The notes under the pieces were generated by a model. The model had not been told where the DNA came from. It made no database searches and worked only from the letters and a program-made list of their open reading frames with translations. 64,000 nt of DNA from Rapana venosa (taxonomy: Eukaryota > Mollusca > Gastropoda > Neogastropoda > Muricidae), in the NCBI GenBank assembly GCA_028751875.1, contig CM054145.1, positions 45,477,754 to 45,541,753 of the forward strand, read 5' to 3'. The number at the start of each line of letters is the position of its first letter. Position 1 is the first letter of the stretch. This document shows positions 35,201 through 63,790 of this stretch, in pieces. Made by a program: the position numbers and the translations under genes.

Positions 35201-37085
35201 TCGGTGCCCATTGCTGCATGATTCCTTATATATCTTGCATTTGACCAACCATTGTACATTTCGTATCTATCTAGAATTTTTCCAATCTTTGAAGTGTATC
35301 TGTTGTGTTCATTTGTGCTTTTCATTCTGCATCGTCATTTTAAATGTGTGCTTGCTAAAAGTCCTATGCAGCAGATGTGAAAATGTAATAGCAGATCACT
35401 AGGATAATACAGTGTGGTATATGCTGTGTTTTTCCATCATCCTTTCTTCTTGCTTTAACTTCCCTGATATGGCCCGAGGTTGGCAGGTTTGATTGCTTTT
35501 ACTTATGAGCTGTCATGAAATCGGGCTTGTGTAAAACTAGAAAATGGTTTAGCATGTTTGTGGTTTTTAGTGGTTGGTTGTCAACTGTTTACAAGCAATT
35601 GTACAAAACACCTTGTTGTATTTTGGGGAGGGGGGGTGTTTTGGGTTTGGTTGGTGGTTTTTATTTTTTGGGGGGAGGGGTATTTTTGTTTTTCTTTTTG
35701 CTTTAAATAAAAGTGCTTGCCTTTTCCCCTTTTATCTGCTTCTTGATCAAATCTTTGACATTTTGATATGAAATATTTAGTACAGCTTTTTTGGACTTAA
35801 TTATCATATAGTGATTTTTTTTTAATGTACTCAAGTTTGAAGTGCATCGTGAAGCAGTTAACTGCCAATACCCTATTTCTTTTAATAATTTTCTTTGAAA
35901 ACATATTGCCCTTCCTGAATGAATTACACAATGTTTTTGAAATGACGTGTTCAGTAATGTGGAGGGTGGGTTTTTTGTTTTGGTTTTTTTTTTTATATCT
36001 TAATACATTTGATGTTTCAATAGTCATTCTGGAGGGTTAAAGTGTCTGCTTTTTCTGGGCAGTTGTGTAATTGGTTTACTTGCATGTAACCATTCCAAAC
36101 AATGCCCATATTTTTCACTTTCAAATGATGATAGTTTATGTGCGTAGCTTGTTGCCTGTATTATTTCTTGAGCATCGCCTGAAGGACATGGCTCAGTCCT
36201 GTCTCTGATCTATCTATAATATTATGTGAAAACATATGTGAAAATCTTAGACAATGGTTTTGCATGGTATCTGGTAGCGTGAAGGTGTGCAGTTAATGCC
36301 CCCACTTTGTTTGTTGCCCTCTCCCCCTGTTTCCATGATGAAAATGAGATTTATGTGCTTTCTTTTTTTTTTTTTACAATATATTGTATTTGAGACTGTT
36401 TACCGATTGTTTACTTACAAACCTAATTTGCCAGTAGCATGTTACTTTTTTTTTCTTATGGGTTGCAAGTATTAATTTTTTCATCCAAACCCAGTTAAGC
36501 TCGTTTTAAAATAACTGGAAATGATGTAGATAAACATATACACCCAATTTAAACACCTTTTTCATAATTGATAAAATCCAAACTTGCCCATCTAAATGAG
36601 TGGGAAAAATGTTGCATGTTCCTTTAGAGGATCAACAAAAGATCCTGTATGTCAAATCTTGTACAAAGTTGGTTTTGATACCTAAACAAGTGGTGAGCAC
36701 ACACCACTGGCACTTGACTGACTGCCCATCTGACTTTCTCCTGAGAAAAATGCAAGCTTTGCACAAGTCCCCTCTTCTTTAAAACACTCAAGCTGATGTT
36801 CAACACATAACATTGTGTCAGTCTTCCGGCTGTAAAGACAACATGGCTGGGATTAAGCTTTTTTGTTACTTGTGTGTTTTAAAAGCATATTGGAATGAAC
36901 ACATTGTGGTTCAAGATATTTTCAAATGATGGTGTGAGAATTCAAAAGCAAACAAAAGTCATTTGGTCAGTCATTGTGTCACTGCTGGTCAGAGCATTGG
37001 GAAAAGCCTACCTCCCCCTTCAGCCAAGAGGCTGGAGTAGGGTTGGGTAGCCGGCTCGCAGCTGAAATGAAAAGATTTAATAATT
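35201..37085. other. AT-rich non-coding DNA
   Basis: About 1.9 kb in which I recognise no gene, repeat family or RNA. It contains several T and G homopolymer stretches. Confidence 0.55.
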
Positions 37086-37087
37086 TT

Positions 37088-37420
37088 CTTCTTTGAACAC
37101 TAAGACAGCAACTACTGTACTGTTATATGAAAGAAAATGCATCATGCTACCGTTAAGCGCCTGAAAATAAGGCTCAGTGCAACCAACTTCAGCATCAATT
37201 AAGATATAATTGTTATACAAATCTTTCTGGAAAAGAGGCAGAAGAATGGGTCAAGAGGGCTGAACATAGACAAGGAGTTGACAGGAAGAAAAGGAACGAG
37301 GCAGAAGCAAAGAGAGTTATAGATAAGAGGAAATTTCTAGCACAGAATTTCCAAAATGTGGGGATGCTAATACTAACAGCCCCCGCATTCTCACAGGGAC
37401 AGAATCATTTTTAAAAAAGC
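37088..37420 (+). repeat. Family G repeat
   Basis: ACAGCAACTACTGTACTG, CCGTTAAGCGCCTGAAAA, GCAACCAACTTCAGCAT, TCTTTCTGGAAAAGAGGCAG, ACAGAATTTCCAAAATGTGG. The same order recurs at 43945, 44775 and 51438. Confidence 0.8.
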
Positions 37421-38397
37421 ATTGTCCAAACTTGAAAAATAAACAGATTGGATTGGATTAAAAAATAAAAACTTGACCAAGGTCTTTGTTCAGTTTCATT
37501 CATGACTGACTGTTTACAAATGTAGAGTATGTGCACAAGATCCACTCAATATACCTTTTCTGCTTGCTCTCTTCTCTCTTACTTTCAAATGTACTTTTTC
37601 AGTCCATTACATACCCAAACTTTAGACACATATGTAATCAACAGCCTCTTAGAAATAAAAATGCATGCTCAAGATACTCTGTAAATCCTCTGTAGTTACA
37701 TACAAGCACACCTTACCTAATGTAAATCTAAGTTCCCCAAACGCATGGATTTAAACCTATGATGCAAAATTACTTCAAAATGACACCAGATTTATGGAAA
37801 ACTGGGCCTGCTCAAATGTTGATAGTGCTATCAGATTTGAATGGTTTGATATCAAGAGAGCGCAGTCGAGTTTCTAATCAACAAACTCATAAGCATAAAA
37901 AAACGCAAACAAGATGATACTAGACTGGACTTGTTAGTACTATTGTTTTTGGTTGCATGATTGTGTAAGAATGAGTTGAGTGCAAGCGCTTTGATTTGTT
38001 TGTGCAAGATATAGCACTATATAAATTCCATTTATTATTATTACTATTCCCCTATGGGGATGCTGGGGGCTCTTTCAGTATAACATTCCCACCTGGAAAT
38101 TCTCTGCAAGAAAATGCCCCCAATCACATGGGGGATTTACCTTACGTTTTAAACAGTTGTGTATTTGTGAATCTTGATTTTTTTTTTTAAATGACCAAAA
38201 TAATTGAAAATCGAGTTTGTCTACTGAAAGTATTTTCTTTAATGATGATGAGATATTTTTGTGCAAAAAAAGGTTCAAGTACACGGAGTACCTATTTTTG
38301 TCCACCAAGGTATAGACACAGAAAAGTCTCTTTAAGATGGAATAGGTTTGGAGGACACAAGTGGTGCAAAATCAAGAGCAACATCTGGCAGAGGTTA
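37421..38397. other. Non-coding DNA; CR1-like 3' end at 37985-38045
   Basis: At 37985-38045 the plus strand reads AAGCGCTTTGATTTGTTTGT, GATATAGCACTATATAAATT, CCATTTATTATTATTAC, the terminal sequence of the CR1-like LINE. Nothing else is recognised. Confidence 0.6.
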
Positions 38398-38416
38398 TGA
38401 GAAACAAGGGGTCTGG

Positions 38417-38447
<31 letters not shown>

Positions 38448-38705
38448 CGTGTGTTGCACAAAATTTTCAGCGCATGTAAAAGAACCCACGGCAACATGGG
38501 AGTTGTCCTGGCAAAATTCTTAGAAAAAAGCCACTCTGATAGGGAAACAAATACAGTTGCAGACCAAAAGGGAAAAAAAAAAAGGGTGGCGCTGCTCTTG
38601 TGGCGACGCGCTCTCCCCGGGGAGAGCAGCCCGAATTTCACGCAGAGAAATCTCGTGACTTAAAGTGGTATAAAAAAATATAAATAAATAAATAAATAAA
38701 ATGTA
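38398..38705 (+). repeat. SINE C copy, 5'-truncated
   Basis: Begins inside the element (GGGTCTGGGTCTTTCGGATG). It continues GACGATAAACCGAGGTCC, CGCATGTAAAAGAACCCACG and GGGTGGCGCTGCTCTTGTGG to a TAAATAAATAAA tail. Confidence 0.85.
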
Positions 38706-38824
38706 CCATTGAAGAAGAAATCTGAAAAGATGAGGAAGGCGTGTGCGTTAGAGGATATAGGCATACTACTTATTCTCACTTGTGCATTTGAGAGCACAGC
38801 CATACTCATCTGATTTGTGTGTGT

Positions 38825-38932
38825 GTAATAGTTGCACAGTTTAATCTGTGATTTAAAATTTTATAAGGTGACAGCCCTGATGCGGCCTCTGTTGTTGGCG
38901 GGGCTATAAACAATAGGATAGATTGGATTGCA
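38825..38932 (-). repeat. Family F end
   Basis: GTTGCACAGTTTAATCTGTG, GGTGACAGCCCTGATGCGGC, GGGGCTATAAACAATAGG and ATAGATTGGATTG. Confidence 0.75.
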
Positions 38933-39424
38933 TGGGTGTGTGTGTGCATGTCTGCTTTTGAGCATATGGGCATACTCGTCCTCACTTCACTGTGTGTGTG
39001 TGAGAAAACACGAGGCATGTGCTTTGTGGCCACGCATGCTTGAGCATAGCATTGTGCACATATGTACATGTTAGTGTGCATATATGTGTGTGCGTGTTTT
39101 TGCCAGTATGAAAGTTTACACAAGATGACACAAGTCAAAAACTTCAAATACTTTTATTTTTCTGAATACAAATACAAAAACTTATAATACTTTATTTTTC
39201 TGAATAAAAATAAGAAAATTGATAAAAACATCTTGAACTGGCTCTGTCGACCAAAATGTCTGAACATCGTTGCATAACACATTGCATTCATTAAAAAAAA
39301 TTCAAAGACAATACAAACATTCTTTGCAAAGTGCATAAACATAGTTAATAAATAATACCAAAGTTGTTCAACATTCATATAGGTATAAAGCTTCTGAATT
39401 CAATTATGTTACAGATTTTTTTAT

Positions 39425-39535
39425 ATTCATTACTCAGCTAGAGCCTTGAGGTTTATCAATGGTAAGAATTTTGCGTATGTGACCATATTTGCCCATCATT
39501 AAGGTAAGGTGGCTGCATTCCCTCTTTGGAGGGGA
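39425..39535 (-). repeat. SINE 3' module shared by families A and H
   Basis: Reads, in reverse, the module also found at 42292-42400, 59990-60085 and 63236-63302: GCTAGAGCCTTGAGG, GGTAAGAATTTTGCGTATGT, GACCATATTTGCCCATCATT, AAGGTGGCTGCATTCC. Confidence 0.7.
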
Positions 39536-39939
39536 GATAAATGGAATTGAAAGCTCTACCTTTCTAACCCCCGCCACCATCACCCAAAAAAACCCAAAGG
39601 GCTCAAAAAGAGGAAGACTGTTAAAAGAGAGAGAGAGAGAGAACTGAACAGATTTATTCATACAAATGATGTTGGCCCATACATGAACAGGGTAGCTGAT
39701 CAAGTCTGTGATTAATAATATATGGTTTTATATATATATATATATAAAGCGCTGTGACAAATAAATGCAACACAGATTCACAGTGGGAAATTTAACAACT
39801 GCTGAGAGAGACACACACACAGAGAAGGGGGTTGGGGAGAATAGTTCTGATAACAAAATAAATCGAAACAAAACAAAAAATATCACTGCAGCATACTCTG
39901 CCAAGTAATGACAAACATCAAAAATCTCTCACTGTATTC

Positions 39940-40315
39940 CCTAACTGGGTGGGGTGTGTAATGCCTGGTTTTCTCTTGTGCTTGTAACTTTGCAGGCAGT
40001 CTGACCTCAGCCAACACGAGCCAACTTCAGAACAGCTCTTTTCATTGTACAGTTGATATGCTGGGTATGTTTGTGTTTCCGTAACCCATTAAACGTTGAC
40101 ATGAATTACAGGGTCTTAACGAGCATATTTTAATCTACATGTGTATGTATACACAAGAATTTAGACACTGGAAGGTCTGCACTTGAAATAGACCTGAGAA
40201 ATCGCAAAATCCCCACCCTTAATTCACCAGATACTGATGTCGAGATTCAAACCCACAACTTCATGGACCCATGGGTTGAAGACAGTCTTAACCACTACTT
40301 GGCTATAACGTCTGT
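39940..40315 (-). repeat. SINE H with tRNA-like head
   Basis: On minus the head has an A-box-like TAGCCAAGTAGTGGTTAAG and a B-box-like GGGTTTGAATCTC. The body follows (GCATATTTTAATCTACATG region, GACATGAATTACAGG in reverse, TGCTGGGTATGTTTGTG in reverse). Other copies are at 42292-42600 and 42605-42860. Confidence 0.65.
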
Positions 40316-40639
40316 AGAAGCTACATTTCAATCTTAAATCGAAAAGTTGAAAGGTCCTTTCTGAGTATACAACAATAGCAGCAAATGAATATTCCAGCTA
40401 TATACAGCATGAATACAAGAAAATATCGGGCTACATTTTTTAGATACTGTTTAATACTTTTAACTTGAAAACAAGTTTCACACTCACTAACCTTGTACAA
40501 ACATGTAGTCAATAGAACATTCTGGTATTGGCATATTCTTTGAAAACTGATGTATTAATCCTCATTATGGGACAGTTCTATGGGTTTTTAAAATCAAACT
40601 ACGGTTTGGTATAGCTTTTAATCATTGATACATTAACCA

Positions 40640-41130
40640 TTTTGGTGACAGCCCCGAGAGATTGAATTGAATGGTAGCCCTTTTGGTGACCCATTTTACA
40701 AATTTTGTCAAAATACGGAATTAAGCAATTTCTTTTATTTCTAATGTGTCTATCTTGACAATGACCCCGTTTAGAAAAATTTTATCAAAATATGGCACTG
40801 ATATTCTTTAATTAACTACTGATAGCTAAGCCCTAATCATGACCCAAATCACAAACTGTACTAAATAACTACAGATTTATGCATTATTTGCTGATTTATT
40901 AAACCTACGATGACCCATTCCACAAATGTCAAGATTCTATACTGGTGAATTGTTTTATTACTGGTGAATGAACCTTCATGATGACTCAGTTTACAAATTT
41001 TATCATGATAAAGTACTGCTACATTCTTTTATTCATAGTGACCCCTATTCACAAAAGTTGATCGAACTATGGTAATGGCATATTTGTCTACTACTAATAA
41101 ATTTCAATAGCCCTGTTCACAAAAGATTTT
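40640..41130 (+). repeat. Very degenerate ~80-90 bp tandem repeat
   Basis: About six units share ATGACCCATTTTACAAATTT, a TGTCAAAATACGG-type segment and CTTTTATT. It lies 0.6-1.1 kb downstream of the P450 stop codon. Confidence 0.6.
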
Positions 41131-41389
41131 TTTCATCAAAATACTGTAACAATGTGTGTGTGTGTGTGTTGTTTAAAGAGGTTTCATAGGTAAGATCAAT
41201 ATTTCAATCCGATAAGAGGGAATATCTACTTATGCATTTATCTGTGTGCCCATGCATGTGTGTGTATGACAGATTATGTGTGAGTTTTGTTTCCTATAGA
41301 ACAAAGGCTAGATAGAAAACAAAAAGCAACTTGATTATCTGTATGTAATGATATAGAAAGAAATATTTTTAACAGCATTTGATCATATC

Positions 41390-41720
41390 TCTTGCAGTTC
41401 CTTGTTTTTCTTTGTTTAAACTTTCTATTTTGTTCTCCCTTTCAGTTTTTCTGTCCATCCCACAGAGGGGGGCGGGGGGCCTTTTTTAAACTGGCATTGT
41501 CTTCATATCTTTCCCCTATTGAGTCTTTTCGATCTACTTCTCCTCTTATCTTTAAGTCTTTTTCCTCCTTTTCTTTGTCCTTGTTTTTCACTTCAGTCAT
41601 TCAGTCTTTTTTTTCTTTTTGGTTCTTTTTTTCTATTGTTCCTTCACTTTTTTTTCTTTCTCTTTTTGTCCTGTTTTCGTCTCTTTCTACTGTTTATCTG
41701 ATTGTCCTGGGGGGGCAGTT
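41390..41720 (-). other. Purine-rich likely 3' UTR of the P450 gene
   Basis: Directly after the P450 stop the minus strand is a run of A/G (GAAAAAGAAA-type), seen on plus as CTTTTTCTTT. Several AATAAA-like hexamers (plus TTTATT) lie further downstream, for example at 41028-41033; I cannot choose among them. Confidence 0.4.
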
Positions 41721-41721
41721 T

Positions 41722-59220
<17,499 letters not shown>

Positions 59221-59679
59221 CTTTCCTTCTGTCACGTGCTGTTTTCAGGTGAGGATCCTTCCAAGCGCACAGGGATCAAGACTTTAAAAAAATAGAAAAA
59301 CAAACAAATACGAAATAAAACAACAAAACTAACAAACACACACACAAAGCAATCAGAATCTGATGTATTACAAAATCATGACTACAATTCATTAAATAAT
59401 TTTAAAAATCTTAAAAGACAATAGTTCATTGTATGATTCTTTTCAATACTGAGTCAATATTATGATTTTTTTTTTAAACACCAAAAATATTAACTACCCC
59501 CCCCCCCCCCCACCCCCCCTACACAATAGCACAGTGATCACATCTTTGGGAGTCGAGGCTTTTATGTGTGGGGGGTGTTTTTTTCATTCCCTAGCTAGAG
59601 CTCCAAAGTTCACCCTGCCACCCTCCTTCTTATACATGTATAATGCGCTTTATAAATCAAAGACTCGTTCACTCATTCA
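59221..59679 (-). other. P450 5' flank and UTR
   Basis: Upstream of the start codon there is no clear TATA box. Position 59498-59518 is a C-rich homopolymer and 59580-59615 is a truncated SINE 3' module. The transcription start cannot be placed from sequence. Confidence 0.5.
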
Positions 59680-60085
59680 GGAGGTGGGATACTTAGTGGG
59701 TAGAACACTGCACTCACAATCTGACAGCCTGGGTTCGAGCCACCACGGAGGTGCCTGTTCAAGGGGATTTTTCCCCTGGAGTTAACGACATCAGTACTGA
59801 CTTCTCTCCACTGGAAAGTCCTTTGGATGAGACTATAAACCAAGGTCCCCATGTGCAAACACACAGAGAACATCTTATGCACATATTAAAAACTACATCT
59901 TTCGAAAGAGCAGACCATTGTGTGCCGGTAGGAGCAGACGACAAAATTGACAACTCTGCATGTACACTGGTGTCGTGTTTAGACATCGTCCCCGAAGCTG
60001 GAATGCAGCTACCGTAATGGTTGCCTCTGCAAAATCTTGCCATTGGTGAACCTCATAGCTTTTGCTGAAGAATGAACAAAAAAGT
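59680..60085 (+). repeat. SINE A, subtype 2, full length
   Basis: Head GGTGGGATACTTAGTGGGTA and B box GGTTCGAGCC; body ATGAGACTATAAACCAAGG; 3' module GACATCGTCCCCGAAGCTGG and CCATTGGTGAACCTCATAGC. Confidence 0.88.
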
Positions 60086-61009
60086 TTTCCTTCATTTCTA
60101 TCATGGCTTGTTTATGATCCAACTCTTGCACTAATTTTGTGAACAGCTGAAGATCATCAGTATTCTCATTCCTCCACTCAGTGTCATTTCAGTTTCTACA
60201 TGCATCCAACCCTCCTTCGTTCCAAATGAGAACTGAACACATTTACAACACATCCATCCCCAAAGTCAGAATGTGGCTGCCTTCACGGTCTGCAAAAATG
60301 GTCGCATACGCAAAATCTTATCTCTGGCGAACTTCAGAGCTCTAGCCAAGGAATGAAAAATTAAAACTAAAATAAAATAAAATAGATAAATGAATACTAA
60401 AATAATACATCCACATAACAAGTTGTTGTTTTTTTCTTTTAGTAAAATCAACAACTGTCTTAAACAACTGCCTCAAAACAAAACACACAAAAAAGGTGTT
60501 TGCAATTTTTAAAAAGCAGTTACTTTAATTAAATCGCAAGATGTAGGCCTACCACCCACAAAAACAGTGTACAATATTCCAGAGATATCACTCAGAACTG
60601 CCATCATCACAATCACACTGAGCCCTATTTTCTTCACCAAGCTTAAGTCACCTGGAATCCTGGCCCTTCTCTTCTCTTGTTGCTTTACTATCTAACAACA
60701 ACAGCCTCTACACCTGCTTAACAAGGTAATGAGCACGTGTCCATTATTTCACAAGTACGTGCAGATCTTTCACTCCTGCCAATCTGTGTTGGACTTACAG
60801 TTACGTGTTGACACATATGTAGGTTAGTTTACAAGTGCACTGAACCCTTTAAAACCAACATTTGTTGTTATAGAGGACTGTGTGGTTAAGTTCTCCAGTA
60901 CTTCATGGCAGGCCTGTGTTAGTCACAGTCATGCACATTCTAAATAGCCCAAATTGGTCCGGGTTGGGGACCCCTCGTGGAGGGGGGGGGAGGAGGCAGG
61001 GAAAGAAGG
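60086..61009. other. Non-coding DNA; SINE 3' module at 60250-60360
   Basis: 60250-60360 has CCCCAAAGTCAGAATGTGGC and CTTCAGAGCTCTAGCCAAGG (shared module). The rest is unassigned. Confidence 0.55.
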
Positions 61010-61386
61010 AAGTGGCAGGATGGTTACGGCATTTGCCTGCCAACAAGTAAACCGTGAGGTTCTGGGTTCGATTCCCACCCTCGCCCTTTCTTCCCAGTTT
61101 GACAAAAAAATCCAACTGAATGTCAAAGTCCTTCGGATGAAACTATAAACCGAGGCCCCGTGTGCGAACGAATGCAGAACATCTTGTGCACATGTTAAAT
61201 CCTGTTCCGCTGTTCAAAAGAGTAGGCCATTATGTGCCTGTGGGAACAGATGACGAAATTTTTAAAACCGCATACACACGCATAAATTTAAAATTAATAT
61301 ATTTTTTTAAGTCATCTAAGCGCTTTGATTTGTTGCTTTACAAGATTCAGCGCTATATAAATTCCATACATTATTATTATTATTAA
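61010..61386 (+). repeat. SINE A variant with best tRNA-like head, then CR1 3' end
   Basis: GGCAGGATGGTTACGGCATT, TGCCTGCCAACAAG and GGTTCTGGGTTCGATTCCCA form a near tRNA-length head (61014-61083) ending CGCCC. It has the A body, then at 61318-61386 the CR1-like 3' terminus (GCGCTATATAAATTCC, ATT repeats). Confidence 0.8.
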
Positions 61387-61387
61387 T

Positions 61388-61840
61388 GGGATAGCTTGGT
61401 TGGTTATCTAGAACATTGCACAATGAGCTTGTGATCTGCTGACCCGAGATTCCTGTTCAAGGGGACATGTTCCCCTGGAGTTAACATCAGTGCTGACTTC
61501 ACTCTCCCCAAAAGTCCTTTAGATGAGACTATAGACCAAGGTCCCATGTGCAAACACACCACAGATCATCTTGCACACACATTAAAACCTGTTCCGCTTT
61601 TTTGTAAGAGTAGGCCACTGTGTGCCGAAGGGAACAAATGACAAAATGTACAAAACTGCATACACAGAGGGACTTGATGTAGAAAAGCACAAGAGTGCTT
61701 ATTTCATTTTCTTTGAAATAAAATAATAATGATAGTAATAATGATGATAATAATAATGATGTATGATGATGATGATGATAATAATGATGATGATGATGAT
61801 GATGATGATGATAATAATAATAATAATAATAATAATGGCC
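61388..61840 (+). repeat. SINE A, subtype 1, with expanded (AAT/GAT)n tail
   Basis: Head GGGATAGCTTGGTTGGTTAT, body GAGACTATAGACCAAGGTCC, end TTTGAAATAAAATAATAATG passing into about 110 bp of AAT/GAT repeats (61725-61835). Confidence 0.85.
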
Positions 61841-61957
61841 CCAGATCAAGCCCGGGTTCAAGCCACCCCTGAGATGATGATCATTCAAGGTGATATCTTT
61901 TTCCCCTGGAGTTAAAACATCAGTACCAACTCTACTCCCTCAAAAGTCTTTCGGATA

Positions 61958-61962
<5 letters not shown>

Positions 61963-62028
<66 letters not shown>
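61963..62028. repeat. (AT)n microsatellite
   Basis: About 33 AT units replacing the CTATAAACC step of the SINE A body. Confidence 0.97.
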
Positions 62029-62033
<5 letters not shown>

Positions 62034-62189
62034 ATGACCCTGTATGCAAACGCATGCAAAATATCTTGTGCACACATTAAAGCCCAATTCTGCCTTTCTG
62101 TAGAGTAGGCCATTCATGCTCTTCAGACCTGATGACACAAAGTATAAGGTGCATGCACAGTGCTGTCATGTTTTGACATCATCCCCAAA

Positions 62190-63240
62190 GTCAGACTGAA
62201 GTTGCCTTGTTGGTGGAAAGTCAGACTGAAGTTGCCTTATTGGTGGAAAGTCAGACTGAAGTTGCCTTGTTGGTGGAAAGTCAGACTGAAGTTGCCTTGT
62301 TGGTGGAAAGTCAGACTGAAGTTGCCTTACTGGTGGAAAGTCAGCCTGAAGTTGCCTTATTGGTGGAAAGTCAGACTGAAGTTGCCTTATTGGTGGAAAG
62401 TCAGCCTGAAGTTGCCTTGTTGGTGGAAAGTCACGACTGAAGTAGCCTTATTGGTGGAAAGTCAGACTGAAGTTGCCTTATTGGTGGAAAGTCAGACTGA
62501 AGTAGCCTTATTGGTGGAAAGTCAGACTGAAGTTGCCTTGTTGGTGGAAAGTCAGACTGAAGTTGCCTTATAGGTGGAAAGTCAGACTGAAGTTGCCTTA
62601 CAGGTGGAAAGTCAGACTGAAGTTGCCTTACTGGTGGAAAGTCAGACTGAAGTTGCCTTATAGGTGGAAAGTCAGACTGAAGTTGCCTTACTGGTGGAAA
62701 GTCAGACTGAAGTTGCCTTATAGGTGGAAAGTCAGACTGAAGTTGCCTTATTGGTGGAAAGTCAGACTGAAGTTGCCTTATAGGTGGAAAGTCAGACTGA
62801 AGTCGCCTTATTGGTGGAAAGTCAGACTGAAGTTACCTTGTTGGTGGAAAGTCAGACTGAAGTTGCCTTGTTGGTGGAAAGTCAGACTGAAGTTACCTTG
62901 TTGGTGGAAAGTCAGACTGAAGTTGCCTTGTTGGTGGAAAGTCAGACTGAAGTTACCTTATTGGTGGAAAGTCAGACTGAAGTTGCCTTGTTGGTGGAAA
63001 GTCAGACTGAAGTTGCCTTATTGGTGGAAAGTCAGACTGAAGTTGCCTTATTGGTGGAAAGTCAGACTGAAGTTACCTTATTGGTGGAAAGTCAGACTGA
63101 AGTTGCCTTGTTGGTGGAAAGTCAGACTGAAGTCGCCTTGTTGGTGGAAAGTCAGACTGAAGTTGCCTTATTGGTGGAAAGTCAGACTGAAGTTGCCTTA
63201 TTGGTGGAAAGTCAGACTGAAGTTGCCTTATTGGTGGGCA
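62190..63240 (+). repeat. Minisatellite, 30-bp unit, 35 copies
   Basis: Unit GTCAGACTGAAGTTGCCTTA then TTGGTGGAAA. Variation is mostly at two places (GTTGG, ATTGG, ACTGG, ATAGG; GTTGCC, GTAGCC, GTTACC, GTCGCC). One unit near 62430 has an extra base. From about 62560 to 62790 two variants alternate, a 60-bp higher-order pattern. The 30-base period keeps several frames open; no protein is implied. Confidence 0.98.
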
Positions 63241-63302
63241 AAAAATGGTTGCATACGCAAAAATCTCACCATTGGTCAACCTCAGATCTCTAGCAAGGGA
63301 AT

Positions 63303-63654
63303 GGGGGCAGGGGGGGAGGGGGGGGGATGGTTCAGTGCACTTGTAAACTAATCTACAGATTTGTCAATGCATAATCATAAGTTCAACACAGATTGCAGGG
63401 GTGAAATATCTGCACGTACTTGTGAAATAATGGACGCGTGCTCATTAAGTAGAGTCTCGGTCACTGATGAAAGGTTCACTCTTCGGTCACCTTCCCAAAG
63501 AAAAAGATGACATAGATGTTTAGGTAGCCGCATTCCAACTTCAGGATGGTTGTCTAAACACAACACCTGTGTGCATGCTGGGTTTTTTTTTTTTTTTTGG
63601 GGGGGGGGGGGGGTGGGTGCCATCTGTTCCTACTGGCACACAATGGCCTACTCT
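63303..63654. other. Non-coding DNA
   Basis: G-rich stretch at 63301-63328 and T16/G15 at 63582-63613. SINE-like fragment text (CATTCCAACTTCAGGATGG) lies at 63530-63550. Confidence 0.55.
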
Positions 63655-63790
63655 CCCATGCTGAAGTCAGATGCGCTGGGCCTGACTTGTCAGGGGCTTA
63701 ATAATGGCAGCACAAACATGTTCGCTCATATGGCAGGCAGCAAGAGCTGCTGTCTGAGCGTTGGATGATGAAGAAGAGGAAATTGTGGAG
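63655..63790 (-). repeat. Family G fragment
   Basis: CATGCTGAAGTCAGATGCGC, GGGCCTGACTTGTCAGG, GAGCTGCTGTCTGAGCGTTG, GATGAAGAAGAGG. Confidence 0.8.

Larger units (their letters stand above)
61841..63302 (+). repeat. SINE A subtype 2 enlarged by two internal arrays
   Basis: Body begins near the B box (GGGTTCAAGCCACCCCTGAG). ACTAT...ATAAACC at 61961-62032 holds (AT)n about 66 bp long. 62190-63240 is the 30-bp minisatellite. The normal 3' module resumes at 63236 (GGGCAAAAAATGGTTGC, CCATTGGTCAACCTC). Confidence 0.85.

Noticed and set aside
59221..59235. Upstream in-frame GTG as P450 start
   Set aside because: Animal genes start at ATG; the ATG at 59218-59220 gives a normal anchor and length.
61010..61085. 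Functional tRNA gene
   Set aside because: It has A- and B-box-like text but continues into the SINE A body; I cannot fold a clean cloverleaf by eye.
62190..63240. Regular 30-bp units resembling a CRISPR array
   Set aside because: Units are directly adjacent without unique spacers, lie inside a SINE, and the genome is eukaryotic.
62160..63351. 272- and 169-codon open frames
   Set aside because: The unit length is a multiple of three, so the minisatellite keeps frames open by arithmetic.
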